NCBI GenBank assembly: GCA_951812575.1
Contig: OX638322.1
Span: 3,910,501 to 3,974,500, forward strand
Direction: 5' to 3'
Length of the DNA: 64,000 bases
Source of the DNA: Candidatus Binatia bacterium
Lineage (GTDB): Bacteria > Desulfobacterota > Binatia > Bin18
Shown here: positions 42,383 through 51,618 of the stretch, in pieces
Position numbering within the stretch: the first letter of the stretch is position 1
How the letters are laid out: the number at the start of each line of letters is the position of its first letter
Program-made: the position numbers and the translations under genes
Notes under the pieces: model-generated
What the model was told of the DNA's origin: nothing
Database searches by the model: none
What the model saw: only the letters and a program-made list of their open reading frames with translations

Positions 42383-43504
42383 ATGCTCTCAGTTTTTTCA
42401 GCCCCAAGCCACTACGTACAGGGGAAGAACGCCACCGCAGCCCTAGGAACAGAAATGCAGCGCATCGGCTTGCAGGGACCTGCGTGTATTGTTGCCGGGA
42501 AAAGTGCCATTCGGCTGCTCTCGGAAGTCTGGCAGAAACATTTGAACGATGCCGACATCACCCATGTCGTCCACCAGTTCGGGGGAGAATGCTCCTATCC
42601 TGAAATCGAACGTATCAAAGAAACAGCACGGGAGAATAAGGCCCAGGTCATTATTGGAGCGGGCGGTGGCAAGGTCTTGGACGCGGCCCGGGCCGCGGCA
42701 GACGACCTCGATCTTCCCGTCGTCAACTGTCCAAGCATTGCCTCAAGCGACGCACCGTGCAGTGCGCTGTCGGTGATCTATACCCCCGAAGGAGTATTCC
42801 AGGAATACCGCTTTTATCGAAAAAACCCTGATTTGGTTGTCGTGGACACCTACGTCGTCGCCCAAGCTCCAGCCAGGCTGCTTGTGGCAGGCATGGGAGA
42901 TGCGCTGGCTACGTGGTTCGAGGCCAAAACCTGCGTTGCCGGCCACGTCCAGAATATGCGTGGTGGAGCCTCAACGCGCAGCGCCGAAAGGCTGGCGGAG
43001 CTGTGCTACAATATCCTGGTTGAGGACGGCCAGGATGCCAAACGGGCCGTGGAACGGCATGTTGTCAATCCAGCCCTGGAGCGGCTGGTAGAAGCCAACA
43101 CCCTGCTGTCGGGTCTGGGCTTCGAGTCCTCAGGGCTTGCCGCAGCCCATGCCATCCATAACGGCCTCACCGCAGCCCCGCTCACCCATCCCTACTATCA
43201 TGGGGAAAAAGTTGCCTACGGTCTGATGGCCCAGTTGGTGCTTGAAGGTCAGCCCCGCTCGGTTATCGATCCGGTGCTGGAGTTTTCATCCGCGGTCGGC
43301 CTGCCCATTACCCTGGCCGAGATCGGGCTCACCGAACTCCCAGAGGACATGCTTGAACAAGTGGCCGCGCGGGCAGCCGCAGAAGGAGAGACCATCCATA
43401 ACGAACCGTTTGACGTGCGGCCCGACATGGTTGCCGACGCCATTCTGGCCGCGGATTCGATGGGCCGCGCCTGGCAGGCCACGCAGGCAGCACGAAAAGA
43501 ATAA
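42383..43504 (+). CDS. gldA: Iron/zinc-dependent glycerol-dehydrogenase-like alcohol dehydrogenase
   Basis: The 373-residue protein has GldA features: VIIGAGGGKVLDAARAA (NAD binding), SSDAPCSALSVIY, and metal ligands in VAGMGDALATWFEAK (Asp), AAHAIHNGL (His) and YYHGEKVAYG (His). It would oxidise glycerol or a related diol with NAD. ATG 42383 has AAGGAGG upstream. It is not in an operon with the divergent esterase or the downstream AT-rich gene. Confidence 0.88.
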   Translation: MLSVFSAPSHYVQGKNATAALGTEMQRIGLQGPACIVAGKSAIRLLSEVWQKHLNDADITHVVHQFGGECSYPEIERIKETARENKAQVIIGAGGGKVLDAARAAADDLDLPVVNCPSIASSDAPCSALSVIYTPEGVFQEYRFYRKNPDLVVVDTYVVAQAPARLLVAGMGDALATWFEAKTCVAGHVQNMRGGASTRSAERLAELCYNILVEDGQDAKRAVERHVVNPALERLVEANTLLSGLGFESSGLAAAHAIHNGLTAAPLTHPYYHGEKVAYGLMAQLVLEGQPRSVIDPVLEFSSAVGLPITLAEIGLTELPEDMLEQVAARAAAEGETIHNEPFDVRPDMVADAILAADSMGRAWQATQAARKE

Positions 43505-43588
43505 TAGATTTGTATTGCACTTGATATATTGCGAGTCATGAATAATCCGGCTGATTTTTTAACGGACAAGACATCGGGGCTTACATTT

Positions 43589-44260
43589 ATGAAATTTTTC
43601 TTGAATCTGCATTTACTATTAATGACCGCTCTTTGTTTTCCACTCACGGCGGACATAAAGGCGGACATATATGGAGACGACATTTCCTCTCACGGCAAAA
43701 ATTCAGCGGAAAGGTCTGTTCTCGTAAGTAAAATTAACCAATATATTTTTCACCATTACTATAAACCAAAAGCTGCCGGAGTGATTGTTGGATTTCATCA
43801 ATGGCCGGATTCGGATACAGAACAACAACTTATAGAATTTCTGAGAAAAGAAGATCTACGACGAACAAAAAGTATTCAGTTAAATGAAGCAGATTGGAAA
43901 CTGTGGATTATGCAATGGCCGGATTTAAGACTGGCTAAAATAGGGGCAGAAATCTGTCAAAAACTCCCGCAAATCTCTGAGTTAAAGCACTGTGAACCAG
44001 ATGGGCAATCCCCTCCCCCTATAGATGTTATTAATCCCTCCAGAATCATTCTCCCTGAAGAATTAAAAGACGTTATCAGTGTGTGTCAATCTCCCGTATT
44101 TGGGAGTGTCCCGCAAGTGAAAGAAGCCTGTGACATTTATAGCGAATCCCATAATGTCGTGCTCACAGAGGAAGGGAGCCCACTACCTAATGCAATGCCA
44201 GTAGAAAACCCGGAACGACTCCTGGAATTATTCAAAGAAGGAGAACAAGATGGTAAGTAA
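43589..44260 (+). CDS. AT-rich exported hypothetical protein
   Basis: The 223-residue frame starts with a signal peptide (MKFFLNLHLLLMTALCFPLT) and then has no clear domain. AGVIVGFHQW and KIGAEICQKLPQ followed by SELKHCEPD resemble an inhibitor-I9-like propeptide layout, but I cannot confirm that. Base composition is clearly more AT-rich than neighbouring genes, suggesting transfer. ATG 43538 is also possible, but lacks a ribosome site and adds a polar tail. It overlaps the next small gene by 11 nt. Confidence 0.6.
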   Translation: MKFFLNLHLLLMTALCFPLTADIKADIYGDDISSHGKNSAERSVLVSKINQYIFHHYYKPKAAGVIVGFHQWPDSDTEQQLIEFLRKEDLRRTKSIQLNEADWKLWIMQWPDLRLAKIGAEICQKLPQISELKHCEPDGQSPPPIDVINPSRIILPEELKDVISVCQSPVFGSVPQVKEACDIYSESHNVVLTEEGSPLPNAMPVENPERLLELFKEGEQDGK

Positions 44261-44468
44261 GCTGGAATTTTTAATGGCGGCGGGCGGACACGGTATCGAA
44301 GAATATTTTCACTTTCGCCACCACCAGGGTCCTTTCGAGAGCTGTCATCTTTGCAGATCTCATAAAGACCGAGCACTGAAGGATACCGGAGAAACGCCGG
44401 ACTCGGGCAGCGGTCTCCTGTTCTTCATCTTCCTGGCTCTCATCGTTTGGTGGGGGGCCTTCTCCTGA
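44250..44468 (+). CDS. Small membrane protein, possible
   Basis: The 72-residue frame encodes a His-rich N-terminus with CHLC (FHFRHHQGPFESCHLCRSH) and a single C-terminal membrane helix (SGLLFFIFLALIVWWGAFS). AAGGAGAAC precedes the ATG and it overlaps the preceding gene by 11 nt, suggesting translational coupling. The C-x2-C/His pattern could bind metal. No family recognised; it could still be a chance frame. Confidence 0.5.
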   Translation: MVSKLEFLMAAGGHGIEEYFHFRHHQGPFESCHLCRSHKDRALKDTGETPDSGSGLLFFIFLALIVWWGAFS

Positions 44469-44473
44469 AAGGT

Positions 44474-45820
44474 CTAGCCGTCTCCCCGCCCTTCCTCGAA
44501 CACCAGCTTGCCCTCGCGCTCCTGGGCCTCAATCAAGGCCCGTACTTCAGGTGACAAATTGATAGAGCGCGAGTCCGGGAATTTCCCCTCTTCGAGCGGG
44601 GGCCGCAGGTAGAACTCGTCCGGCGAGTTGAGACTCATCAGGCCCTTGGGCGGTGCCAGGAACCATTCGCGGCGCATGAAGCCCGAGCTGAAGAAAATCT
44701 TTTTATCTTTCTCTGTCCATGTCTGTGGAACAAAGCCGTGGGTCGAGGCGGACAGGAAATCAATGGACACGTCCCACCACAGATCAAACTGAACCGCGTA
44801 GCCATGTTCCTGAAGAGCCGGGTTGGCAAGGCTCGCAATCCGAGTGTTCACAAAACTCAGGTTGCCCTGTCGGTCATATTCTTCCATCCGCAAGGGAAAG
44901 AACGCATACTGGTCAACCCAGTAGATCAGCTTATGGGCGTAGTAGTCACGTAGCCATTCGGATTTTGGTATGGCTTCGAGCACATAGCATTTGACCCCAC
45001 CGTCTGTGGTATAGAGCGGATATTCTTTGCCCATGAGGGCGAGGTCTTTGGCGTCAACCTCAACATACTGCCCTTTCTCGTCGGTCAGCACGGCGGTTTG
45101 GCGCGTCTTGGGGAAACGCACCGTCTGATACAAAACGTCCGTCCCGAGAATGCGCCACGAGAATTCCCAGGCGTCCCGTCCGATCAAATTATCGAACGTT
45201 GCCGCGCTATTGGGTAAGCGGTCTTCCCGGCGAGGTTGGGGCTGACGACGGATTCGCCGGAGCGAGGGGGAATAGGCAAACATGTCTATTTTCGTCCGGA
45301 ACGTTTGATCCGTCCGATAGCCTATCCATAAGGTCTGATTCCCATACCGTTCGGGTGGAGAGACGCTTTGGGAGAGCCAGCGATAGATTTCCTGGCCGGG
45401 CTGGGCGGCATACAGATGTTCTCCAAACCCATTCTCGGGAAAATACAGGATGGGAATAAGCGTCACACGTTGATCCATAAATCCCGAGTTCGTCACCGAG
45501 AAAGCCATATCGATCAGGACACAGTCCCAGAATGGCGAGTGCGGGAACTCCATGGCTCGCAGTGCCATTTCTTCAGCCGTATAAGGGAGTTGAAACGGAA
45601 AGGGCTCGGCTGGCAGATAGGGGACGTTTGCATCCCGCGGCGTGTCACTACGGAGGTCCAGCGTATTCTTTTCTTCGGCCGTGAGCTCGGCAACCGTTTT
45701 CCAGGTTTTCCGTGAGATCAGACTGCTTTGGTCTGCCGCCACAATCGCGGCCCCTATGCTACCGGAAGACAGCAGGCAGCAGACAACGAGCCACAAGAGC
45801 TGTTGCGCGCGGGGAGCCAT
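44474..45820 (-). CDS. DUF1329 exported protein, second copy
   Basis: The 448-residue exported protein has the DUF1329 blocks: RKTWKTVAELTAEEKNTLDL, PAEPFPFQLPYTAEEMALRA, RRIRRQPQPRREDRLPN, GRDAWEFSWRILGTDV and LIYWVDQYAFFPLRMEEYD. It shares most blocks with the gene upstream (45829-47181), so the two are paralogues from a tandem duplication. The family often sits beside DUF1302 barrels and is thought to bind lipid-like ligands in the periplasm. It begins 8 nt after the paralogue. Confidence 0.85.
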   Translation of the reverse strand: MAPRAQQLLWLVVCCLLSSGSIGAAIVAADQSSLISRKTWKTVAELTAEEKNTLDLRSDTPRDANVPYLPAEPFPFQLPYTAEEMALRAMEFPHSPFWDCVLIDMAFSVTNSGFMDQRVTLIPILYFPENGFGEHLYAAQPGQEIYRWLSQSVSPPERYGNQTLWIGYRTDQTFRTKIDMFAYSPSLRRIRRQPQPRREDRLPNSAATFDNLIGRDAWEFSWRILGTDVLYQTVRFPKTRQTAVLTDEKGQYVEVDAKDLALMGKEYPLYTTDGGVKCYVLEAIPKSEWLRDYYAHKLIYWVDQYAFFPLRMEEYDRQGNLSFVNTRIASLANPALQEHGYAVQFDLWWDVSIDFLSASTHGFVPQTWTEKDKKIFFSSGFMRREWFLAPPKGLMSLNSPDEFYLRPPLEEGKFPDSRSINLSPEVRALIEAQEREGKLVFEEGRGDG

Positions 45821-45828
45821 AGAGGTCC

Positions 45829-47181
45829 TTACTCTGGCGCCTTGACCTCAATGAGCGGAGAGGAACTGTCGAAGACGAGATGTCCGGCTTCTTCTTGCAA
45901 CCGGTAGCGCTGGGCTAGCTCTGTGGGGATGGTAACGTTCCGGTCTTGCGGAAACTTATCTGGATACAGGTGTGGGCGGAGGAAGAATTTCTCCGGAGAA
46001 TACACCAGAGACTGGGATTTGAGCGGATACTTGAGCCAACTGCGGCGCATGAAGTCGGGCTCAAACATCGTCTCTCGGTCTTCTGGAGCCCACTCCTTCA
46101 CCCAGTGGGCGTCGTGGGCGCTATAGCTCATCAGGTCGAGGGCGAGATCGTAATAGAGCGTAAACAGGCCAGCATAGCCGCGTTCTTCCAGGGCCGGGTT
46201 AGCCAGAGAGGCGTTGCGGACCTCAATCATCCGCAGTTGATTATCATTGTCGTACTGCTCGATACGCAGCGGATAGAAGCCGTGCTGATCGAACCAGTAT
46301 ATCAACCGGCTCATACGGTAATGGGGCAGCCAGTCTTCCCGCCGAGTCGCCTCAACCACATAACAGGCCACGCCGCCGTCCGCCGTATAGTGCGAATAGG
46401 TGTCGCCCAGCATTTTAATCTGGTCCGACGGGACCGTATAAAAACTCCCGTCGGGTTTGGCCAGGGTGACCGTTGGGCGGGTGGTGGGAAAACGCACCGT
46501 CTCGTACAGCACATCCGTGCCCAGCAGGCGCCACGAGAATTCCCAGGCGTCACGGCCCACCACATCGTCAAAGGTCTGGACATTATTGGGGAAGCGCGCG
46601 TCCCGGCGGGGCTGGGGCTGGCGGCGCACGCGGCGCAGGTTTGGACTGTAGATGAAATTGTCCAGTTTGGTCGTTTCCTCCTTGTCCGTCCGTCTCAAGA
46701 TCCACAGGTCCTGAAGACCCTGGTTCTCGGGCGGATAGGTATAGAAGAAGACCATTCGAAAATAGGCGTCCCCCGGCCGCACGCCGAGCTGGCCGGCCAC
46801 CCCATACTCGTCCGGCATATAGTAGCTATAGGCCAGCGTGATGCCTTCATCGAGGAAGCCGTTGCTGGTAATGGCACCGAACACATCGGCCATGGCGTGC
46901 GACCAGCGGGCGATGTGGGGGAATTCCATGGCCCGATAGCCCATCTCTTCCGCGGTATAGGGTGGCTCGAAGGGATAGGCTTCGGCCGGCAGGTAGAGCA
47001 GCGTCGCGTCCCGGGGAGTATCGACCCGGAGGTCGAGGCGCGATTTTTCCGCCTCGGACAGTTCTTCTACTGTCTTCCAGGTCTTGCGCAGGTCGCCGTT
47101 CTGCTCGGCAGCCCCGGCGACCGGGAACGCCAGGCTGGACAGCACGGCCCAGATCGTCAGGAAAAAAAAGCGTCCGTTCAT
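45829..47181 (-). CDS. DUF1329 exported protein, first copy
   Basis: The 450-residue protein has a signal peptide (FFLTIWAVLSSLAFPVAGAA) and the same DUF1329 blocks as its neighbour (RKTWKTVEELSEAEKSRLDL, PAEAYPFEPPYTAEEMGYRA, GRDAWEFSWRLLGTDV). It lies 6 nt after the DUF1302 gene, so the three genes form one operon. No catalytic motif is visible; a periplasmic lipid-carrier role is inferred. Confidence 0.85.
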   Translation of the reverse strand: MNGRFFFLTIWAVLSSLAFPVAGAAEQNGDLRKTWKTVEELSEAEKSRLDLRVDTPRDATLLYLPAEAYPFEPPYTAEEMGYRAMEFPHIARWSHAMADVFGAITSNGFLDEGITLAYSYYMPDEYGVAGQLGVRPGDAYFRMVFFYTYPPENQGLQDLWILRRTDKEETTKLDNFIYSPNLRRVRRQPQPRRDARFPNNVQTFDDVVGRDAWEFSWRLLGTDVLYETVRFPTTRPTVTLAKPDGSFYTVPSDQIKMLGDTYSHYTADGGVACYVVEATRREDWLPHYRMSRLIYWFDQHGFYPLRIEQYDNDNQLRMIEVRNASLANPALEERGYAGLFTLYYDLALDLMSYSAHDAHWVKEWAPEDRETMFEPDFMRRSWLKYPLKSQSLVYSPEKFFLRPHLYPDKFPQDRNVTIPTELAQRYRLQEEAGHLVFDSSSPLIEVKAPE

Positions 47182-47187
47182 AATCGG

Positions 47188-48816
47188 TCAAAACTCGTAA
47201 CTCAACTCCCAGCCGATATTGTCCCATTTATTATATTGACCGTACAGGTCAGTCCGATCACCGCTACTGAACGCCGTATAAATAAGGCGGCCCGTAATGA
47301 ATTGGGAAAAGCGGTAGCTCGAAACAAATTTCGTTTTTATGCCCTGCCACTTCTTCTGCGGTAGACTGATCACTGGAACGACGGTCAGTTCCAAGCGCAA
47401 ACGGTCGCGGGTGAAGCGAAACGGACGCCCAATAAACATAACCGGCAGGAGGCTCATTTCATCTCCAATCCCTCCGCCAAAGCCACCGCCGAGATTGCGA
47501 CGCCAGTCAAAGGTATACAACAGGGAAGGCTGTATAATCGCGGAGGTATTACCGGGAAAGGCGAACTCCAGCGCAATCGCGGCCCGCAAGGTGTCACGCC
47601 GAATGATCCCAGAGTTGAGATATCCATCCCGTGCGCGGTCCTGATGGTCAAAGTCGGCGAAAGGCACATCTTTGGTCCATAAACCCTCAACCCGCAGCAC
47701 GATCGGCAGTTCGCCGACAAGCGGCATGTTCGAGAGGGCGGAGGCATAGTCGGCGGTGATACCCAGATGATGCAAGCGGGTAAAACGCGGCTGAAAGATC
47801 AGATAGGGATCTCCGGCAGCATCAATATCGCGGTCGACAATGAAGGAGGTCGGATTTTTATTCCAGGCATAATAATAGATGAGACCCCAGGTGAGGGGTT
47901 CCATGGACACATCCAGCCGCAGGCCGTATTGATGGTCCCCGAAGTCGCCCGCAGACGGCCGCTTCGTCTCTCTGAACTGATCCCCGGTCGCGTCTTGCCG
48001 GCCGTCCAGGATCGCTTTCGTCTCCGTATCCCGAGGCGAAGCCAGAGGCGAGTACCACGGTGAGCCGGGGACCGGATTGCGGTCCTGCTCAAAATTCGGA
48101 ATCCACAGGAAGTTGAGAGAATTGGCCCCAAAGAAATAGGTCACGTTTGCCATCCAGGCCGGCAGCCGTCGCCACTCGTAGTCGCTCGCCTCAAGCTGGA
48201 CGGACTCGCGCCGGTCCATACCGTTGATGACGTCAATAAACTGGCCGTCCATTTTTCCCCAGGCGATTTGCTGTTTACCCAGGACTACGTCGAGGTTATG
48301 GGTGCGATAGCTGATGTATAACTCGCGCACGATACGCTCGAAGTTATGATAGGCGCGGAAGCTTTCGCTCGTCCGGGGGGCAAACAGACCGGCGGAATCC
48401 TGCCAGTTGTACACGCTGTCGTACATAAAGTTATTGATATTGGTGATTTCGATATTGGGTGAGACCTGGTAGTGGATTTCCAATTCCAACAAATTCTGCA
48501 TCTGGGAAAAACGGAAATCTTTCTGTCGATGGCCGACGCGGCGGTCGCCCGAGAGCTGGATATCAGACCATTGGCGGAGAAATCCCCGGAACGTCAGGGC
48601 CGGGACCTGCCGTTCGACGGGCTGGCGGACGTAGCGCCCGGCCGGGTCAAATGTAGACAGAAAACGATCAAAGCGCGACCAGGCATTCACGACCTTATCA
48701 ACCTGTTTGTCCATGAAATAGCCATAACAGGGAGAAATATTAGCCGAGACCGCCAGGAGTAACAGTCCACCAAGGACGCGACTGACTACAGGTAGGAACC
48801 CGCGTTTACCGTGCAT
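47188..48816 (-). CDS. DUF1302-type outer-membrane protein
   Basis: The 542-residue protein has an N-terminal signal (FLPVVSRVLGGLLLLAVSAN), aromatic-rich alternating beta-strand segments (YQVSPNIEITNINNFMYDSV, VVLGKQQIAWGKMDGQFIDV) and a C-terminal aromatic end (NIGWELSYEF). That pattern fits an outer-membrane beta-barrel of the DUF1302 family. With the two downstream DUF1329 genes it would form an envelope system for a hydrophobic compound. The compound is not known. The pairing of these two families is a recurrent genomic association. Confidence 0.82.
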   Translation of the reverse strand: MHGKRGFLPVVSRVLGGLLLLAVSANISPCYGYFMDKQVDKVVNAWSRFDRFLSTFDPAGRYVRQPVERQVPALTFRGFLRQWSDIQLSGDRRVGHRQKDFRFSQMQNLLELEIHYQVSPNIEITNINNFMYDSVYNWQDSAGLFAPRTSESFRAYHNFERIVRELYISYRTHNLDVVLGKQQIAWGKMDGQFIDVINGMDRRESVQLEASDYEWRRLPAWMANVTYFFGANSLNFLWIPNFEQDRNPVPGSPWYSPLASPRDTETKAILDGRQDATGDQFRETKRPSAGDFGDHQYGLRLDVSMEPLTWGLIYYYAWNKNPTSFIVDRDIDAAGDPYLIFQPRFTRLHHLGITADYASALSNMPLVGELPIVLRVEGLWTKDVPFADFDHQDRARDGYLNSGIIRRDTLRAAIALEFAFPGNTSAIIQPSLLYTFDWRRNLGGGFGGGIGDEMSLLPVMFIGRPFRFTRDRLRLELTVVPVISLPQKKWQGIKTKFVSSYRFSQFITGRLIYTAFSSGDRTDLYGQYNKWDNIGWELSYEF

Positions 48817-48829
48817 GCAATATTTTTCC

Positions 48830-50074
48830 TTACTCGTATTCTACGGGTGTTGGGCGGCTGACAAGGATGCCGTCTCGCGCTAACCGCTCCAGTTGGTCAG
48901 CGGTATAGTTCAGATAATTGCGGAGGACAGACTCGTTGTGTTCGCCCAAATCCGGCGCTTCAAACGGGGCATCGGTTCGGGCCGAACTCGAAAAGCGAAA
49001 CGGAAAGCCGGGCAGGACAAAATCACCCAACACCTTATCCTGTATCGGCCGGATGGCTTCCCGCTCAAGCAAATGGGGATGATTGACCACTTCCGGAATA
49101 GTCAGGACGGGTGCGGCCGGCACGCGCTCACGGTGCAGAGCGGCAACCGCTTCTTCCCGATTCGGCATGGTGTCGAGCCAGGCTTCAATGGCGTGGATGA
49201 GTTCTTTTTTATGATGGACCCGATCCCGGTTGGTACGGAAGCGCGGGTCTTCCACAAATTCCGGATGTCCAATGGTCCGCGCCACGCCTTGCCACTGATG
49301 GTCAAGCGCACCCACAATAACGACGAACCCATCTTTTGCCTGGAAAATACCGCACGGAGCCAGCCCCATATGGTGGGCGCCACTCCGGGTCGGGACGAAT
49401 TTACCACCCGAGGCGCTATGCGACTGGATCGTAAAGTCGTGCGAATGGATGTAGGCATCGAGCAGCGACACGTCGATATACTGGCCTTCGCCTGTCCGCT
49501 CGCGGTGCAACAGCGCGCAGGCAATCGCGCCGAAGGCGTGCACCCCGGTACTCACATCGCCAATCGCAGCCTGGGGCATGGCCGGCGCCCGGCCGCGTTC
49601 GCCAGTGACTTCATTAAAGCCGGAATACGCTTGGGCGATGAAATCATAGCCGGGCACATGGGACAGCGGGCCGGTCTGACCAAGGGCTGAAATTGAGCAC
49701 ATGATGATACGCGAGTTCAGCTTTTGGAGTTCTTCATAGGCAAAACCGAGCCGTTTGATCGCACCCGGACTATAGTTCTCGACCACCACATCCATATGCG
49801 GAACGAGCCCGCGTACGATGTCCCGCCCCTCCTCCGTTTTGAGATTCACACACAGGCTTTGTTTGCAGACATTGTGCTGAATGAAATAGCCGCTGCGGCC
49901 TTTTTTCAGAATCCCGTTGAGGCGGGCCGGGTCTCCTTTCGGAGCCTGTTCAACCTTAATGACCTCAGCCCCCATTTCAGCCAGGAGGCGCGTCGTCGTT
50001 GGACCGGCAACAATCTGCGTAAAGTCCAGCACTTTATAGCCAGCTAACATACCCTGACGTGACGCGCCTGCCAT
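48830..50074 (-). CDS. CaiB/BaiF class III CoA-transferase 4 (last of the row)
   Basis: The 414-residue protein has the family N-terminus GYKVLDFTQIVAGPTTTRLL, LLAEMGAEVIKVE, the SISALGQTGPLSHVPGYDF block and AIGDVSTGVHAFGAIACALL (catalytic Asp in IGD). It moves CoA between organic acids. Downstream of its stop (14 nt away) is the start of the DUF1302 gene. ATG 50074 has AAAGGGG upstream; a longer in-frame start exists. The donor and acceptor acids cannot be read off. Confidence 0.9.
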   Translation of the reverse strand: MAGASRQGMLAGYKVLDFTQIVAGPTTTRLLAEMGAEVIKVEQAPKGDPARLNGILKKGRSGYFIQHNVCKQSLCVNLKTEEGRDIVRGLVPHMDVVVENYSPGAIKRLGFAYEELQKLNSRIIMCSISALGQTGPLSHVPGYDFIAQAYSGFNEVTGERGRAPAMPQAAIGDVSTGVHAFGAIACALLHRERTGEGQYIDVSLLDAYIHSHDFTIQSHSASGGKFVPTRSGAHHMGLAPCGIFQAKDGFVVIVGALDHQWQGVARTIGHPEFVEDPRFRTNRDRVHHKKELIHAIEAWLDTMPNREEAVAALHRERVPAAPVLTIPEVVNHPHLLEREAIRPIQDKVLGDFVLPGFPFRFSSSARTDAPFEAPDLGEHNESVLRNYLNYTADQLERLARDGILVSRPTPVEYE

Positions 50075-50256
50075 ACGAAACCCCTTTCCCCTAAGAGAGT
50101 CTGCCACGGCCGACTGAATGAAGGTTCAGTTACAGGAAAGTCGCAGGGATATTACCCGCAAGCCGCTACCCGTGCAAGGAGGGGATGGAATGTCTTCTGA
50201 CCCCTCGGCTGAGAGCCTTTCCAGTGTTGGTCGCAGCCTCGACCGGCCTGGTGTGT

Positions 50257-50326
50257 GTAGGGGCAATTCATGAATTGCCCCTACGTCTGAGCGTCCGGGG
50301 AGTCCACCCTGCCCGGACGCTCAGAC
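50257..50326. repeat. 28-bp palindrome copy 2 plus adjacent long hairpin
   Basis: Positions 50257-50284 repeat the perfect palindrome found at 32392-32419. Immediately after it, GTCTGAGCGTCCGG (50285-50298) pairs with CCGGACGCTCAGAC (50313-50326), a perfect 14-bp stem with a 14-base loop. Both lie in the gap between two CoA-transferase genes, just past the stop of the 50356-51573 gene on the minus strand. Confidence 0.85.
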
Positions 50327-50355
50327 CACTGGGTCGGCACCGACGGGTGAAAAGC

Positions 50356-51573
50356 TTAGGTCAACACCTGCTCGTCTCGCAGCTTTTGCACCTCGTCGCC
50401 GGAATAGCCAAGAATCTCCTGCAACACATAGTCCGTATGTTGCCCACGTTGCGGAGCCGCGGCCTGCACTTCGCACGGAGAGCCACTCATCTGCCACGGG
50501 ATGCCGGCATGAATGCGCTTGCCGAACTCGGGATGTTCTTTTTGCACGAGATAGCCGCGTTCTTCCAGATGCGGATTGGTTGCCAGATCTTTATTGCTCT
50601 GAGACGGGTAGGCAGCCACACCGGCTTTCTGCAGCACCTCGGTCACCTCCCAGCGATCACGTTCGCTCGTCCAGGCGGTGATGAGTTCTTCGAGCGCATC
50701 CTCGTTCGCTTTCCGAGCCGCCGCATCAGTAAAACGTTTGTCCATAGCCAGTTCCGGCTGGCCTATGGCCTGGCACAGGACCTGCCATTCCGCGTCGCTA
50801 CCGCACACAATGGTCACCCACTTCTCGGCATCGCCCTTGCACTTAAAACAGCCGTGGGGTGCCATCCAGCGGTCCCGGTTGCCGTCACGCTCAGGCTGGG
50901 TCTGATTCATCACATAATCCATGATGCCTTCGGGCATCAGGACGAGCAGGGCTTCCCATAATGCCAGGTCAACGTGAATCCCCTTGCCGGTGCGGTGGCG
51001 ATAGGCCAACGCAGCCATAGCGGCAAACGAACCAAAGATGCCGGCGTTCGGGTCGCCATACGACATACCGATCTCCGCCGGCCCAACCCCCGGATAACCG
51101 GTTAAGGATGAGATCCCTGCCAGCGGAACGGAAGCCGGCCCATAGCCCATATAGTGGCGTTCGGGACCGGTTTGCCCGTAGCCACAAATTGAAATCATAA
51201 TGATATCGGGTTTGAGTTCCTTGAGCGTGTCATAGCCAAAACCCATGCGGTTAATCGCCCCGGTTGAGAAGTTCTGCACGACAATATCGCTCTTGGAGAT
51301 GAGTTTTTTGACAATCTCAGACGCCTCGGGCCGGGCCAGATCAAGCTGAAGGCTTTTCTTACCCTGGCTGTATTGGTTGAAATAGCCAGCCCGGTTCGGA
51401 CCAGGTTCGTTATCGGCAAACGGTGGGATCAAACGGGTGACGCACGGACGCTTTTCACTCTCAATCCGAATCACTTCCGCGCCCATATGCGCCATTTGGA
51501 GCGTACAGTACGGTCCTGCCCAAGCCCAGGTAAAATCGGTTACGCGAATGCCTCCTAACGGTCGTCGTGCCAT
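50356..51573 (-). CDS. CaiB/BaiF class III CoA-transferase 3
   Basis: The 405-residue protein has GGIRVTDFTWAWAGPYCTLQ, MAHMGAEVIRIE, ISICGYGQTGPERHYMGYGP and GMSYGDPNAGIFGSFAAMAA (catalytic Asp in SYGDP). Most similar in style to succinyl-CoA- or formyl-CoA-type transferases; the substrate is not predictable. It is separated from the next CoA-transferase gene by the repeat at 50257-50326. The upstream neighbour ends 45 nt away, so cotranscription is likely. Confidence 0.9.
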   Translation of the reverse strand: MARRPLGGIRVTDFTWAWAGPYCTLQMAHMGAEVIRIESEKRPCVTRLIPPFADNEPGPNRAGYFNQYSQGKKSLQLDLARPEASEIVKKLISKSDIVVQNFSTGAINRMGFGYDTLKELKPDIIMISICGYGQTGPERHYMGYGPASVPLAGISSLTGYPGVGPAEIGMSYGDPNAGIFGSFAAMAALAYRHRTGKGIHVDLALWEALLVLMPEGIMDYVMNQTQPERDGNRDRWMAPHGCFKCKGDAEKWVTIVCGSDAEWQVLCQAIGQPELAMDKRFTDAAARKANEDALEELITAWTSERDRWEVTEVLQKAGVAAYPSQSNKDLATNPHLEERGYLVQKEHPEFGKRIHAGIPWQMSGSPCEVQAAAPQRGQHTDYVLQEILGYSGDEVQKLRDEQVLT

Positions 51574-51618
51574 GACGTTCTCCTTTGTCTTATTCTCAGG
51601 TCAGGGCGGTCAGCTCCC

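Noticed and set aside
45946..47364. Plus-strand frame of about 470 codons
   Set aside because: Fully antisense to a DUF1329 gene with clear family motifs; a GC-rich shadow frame.
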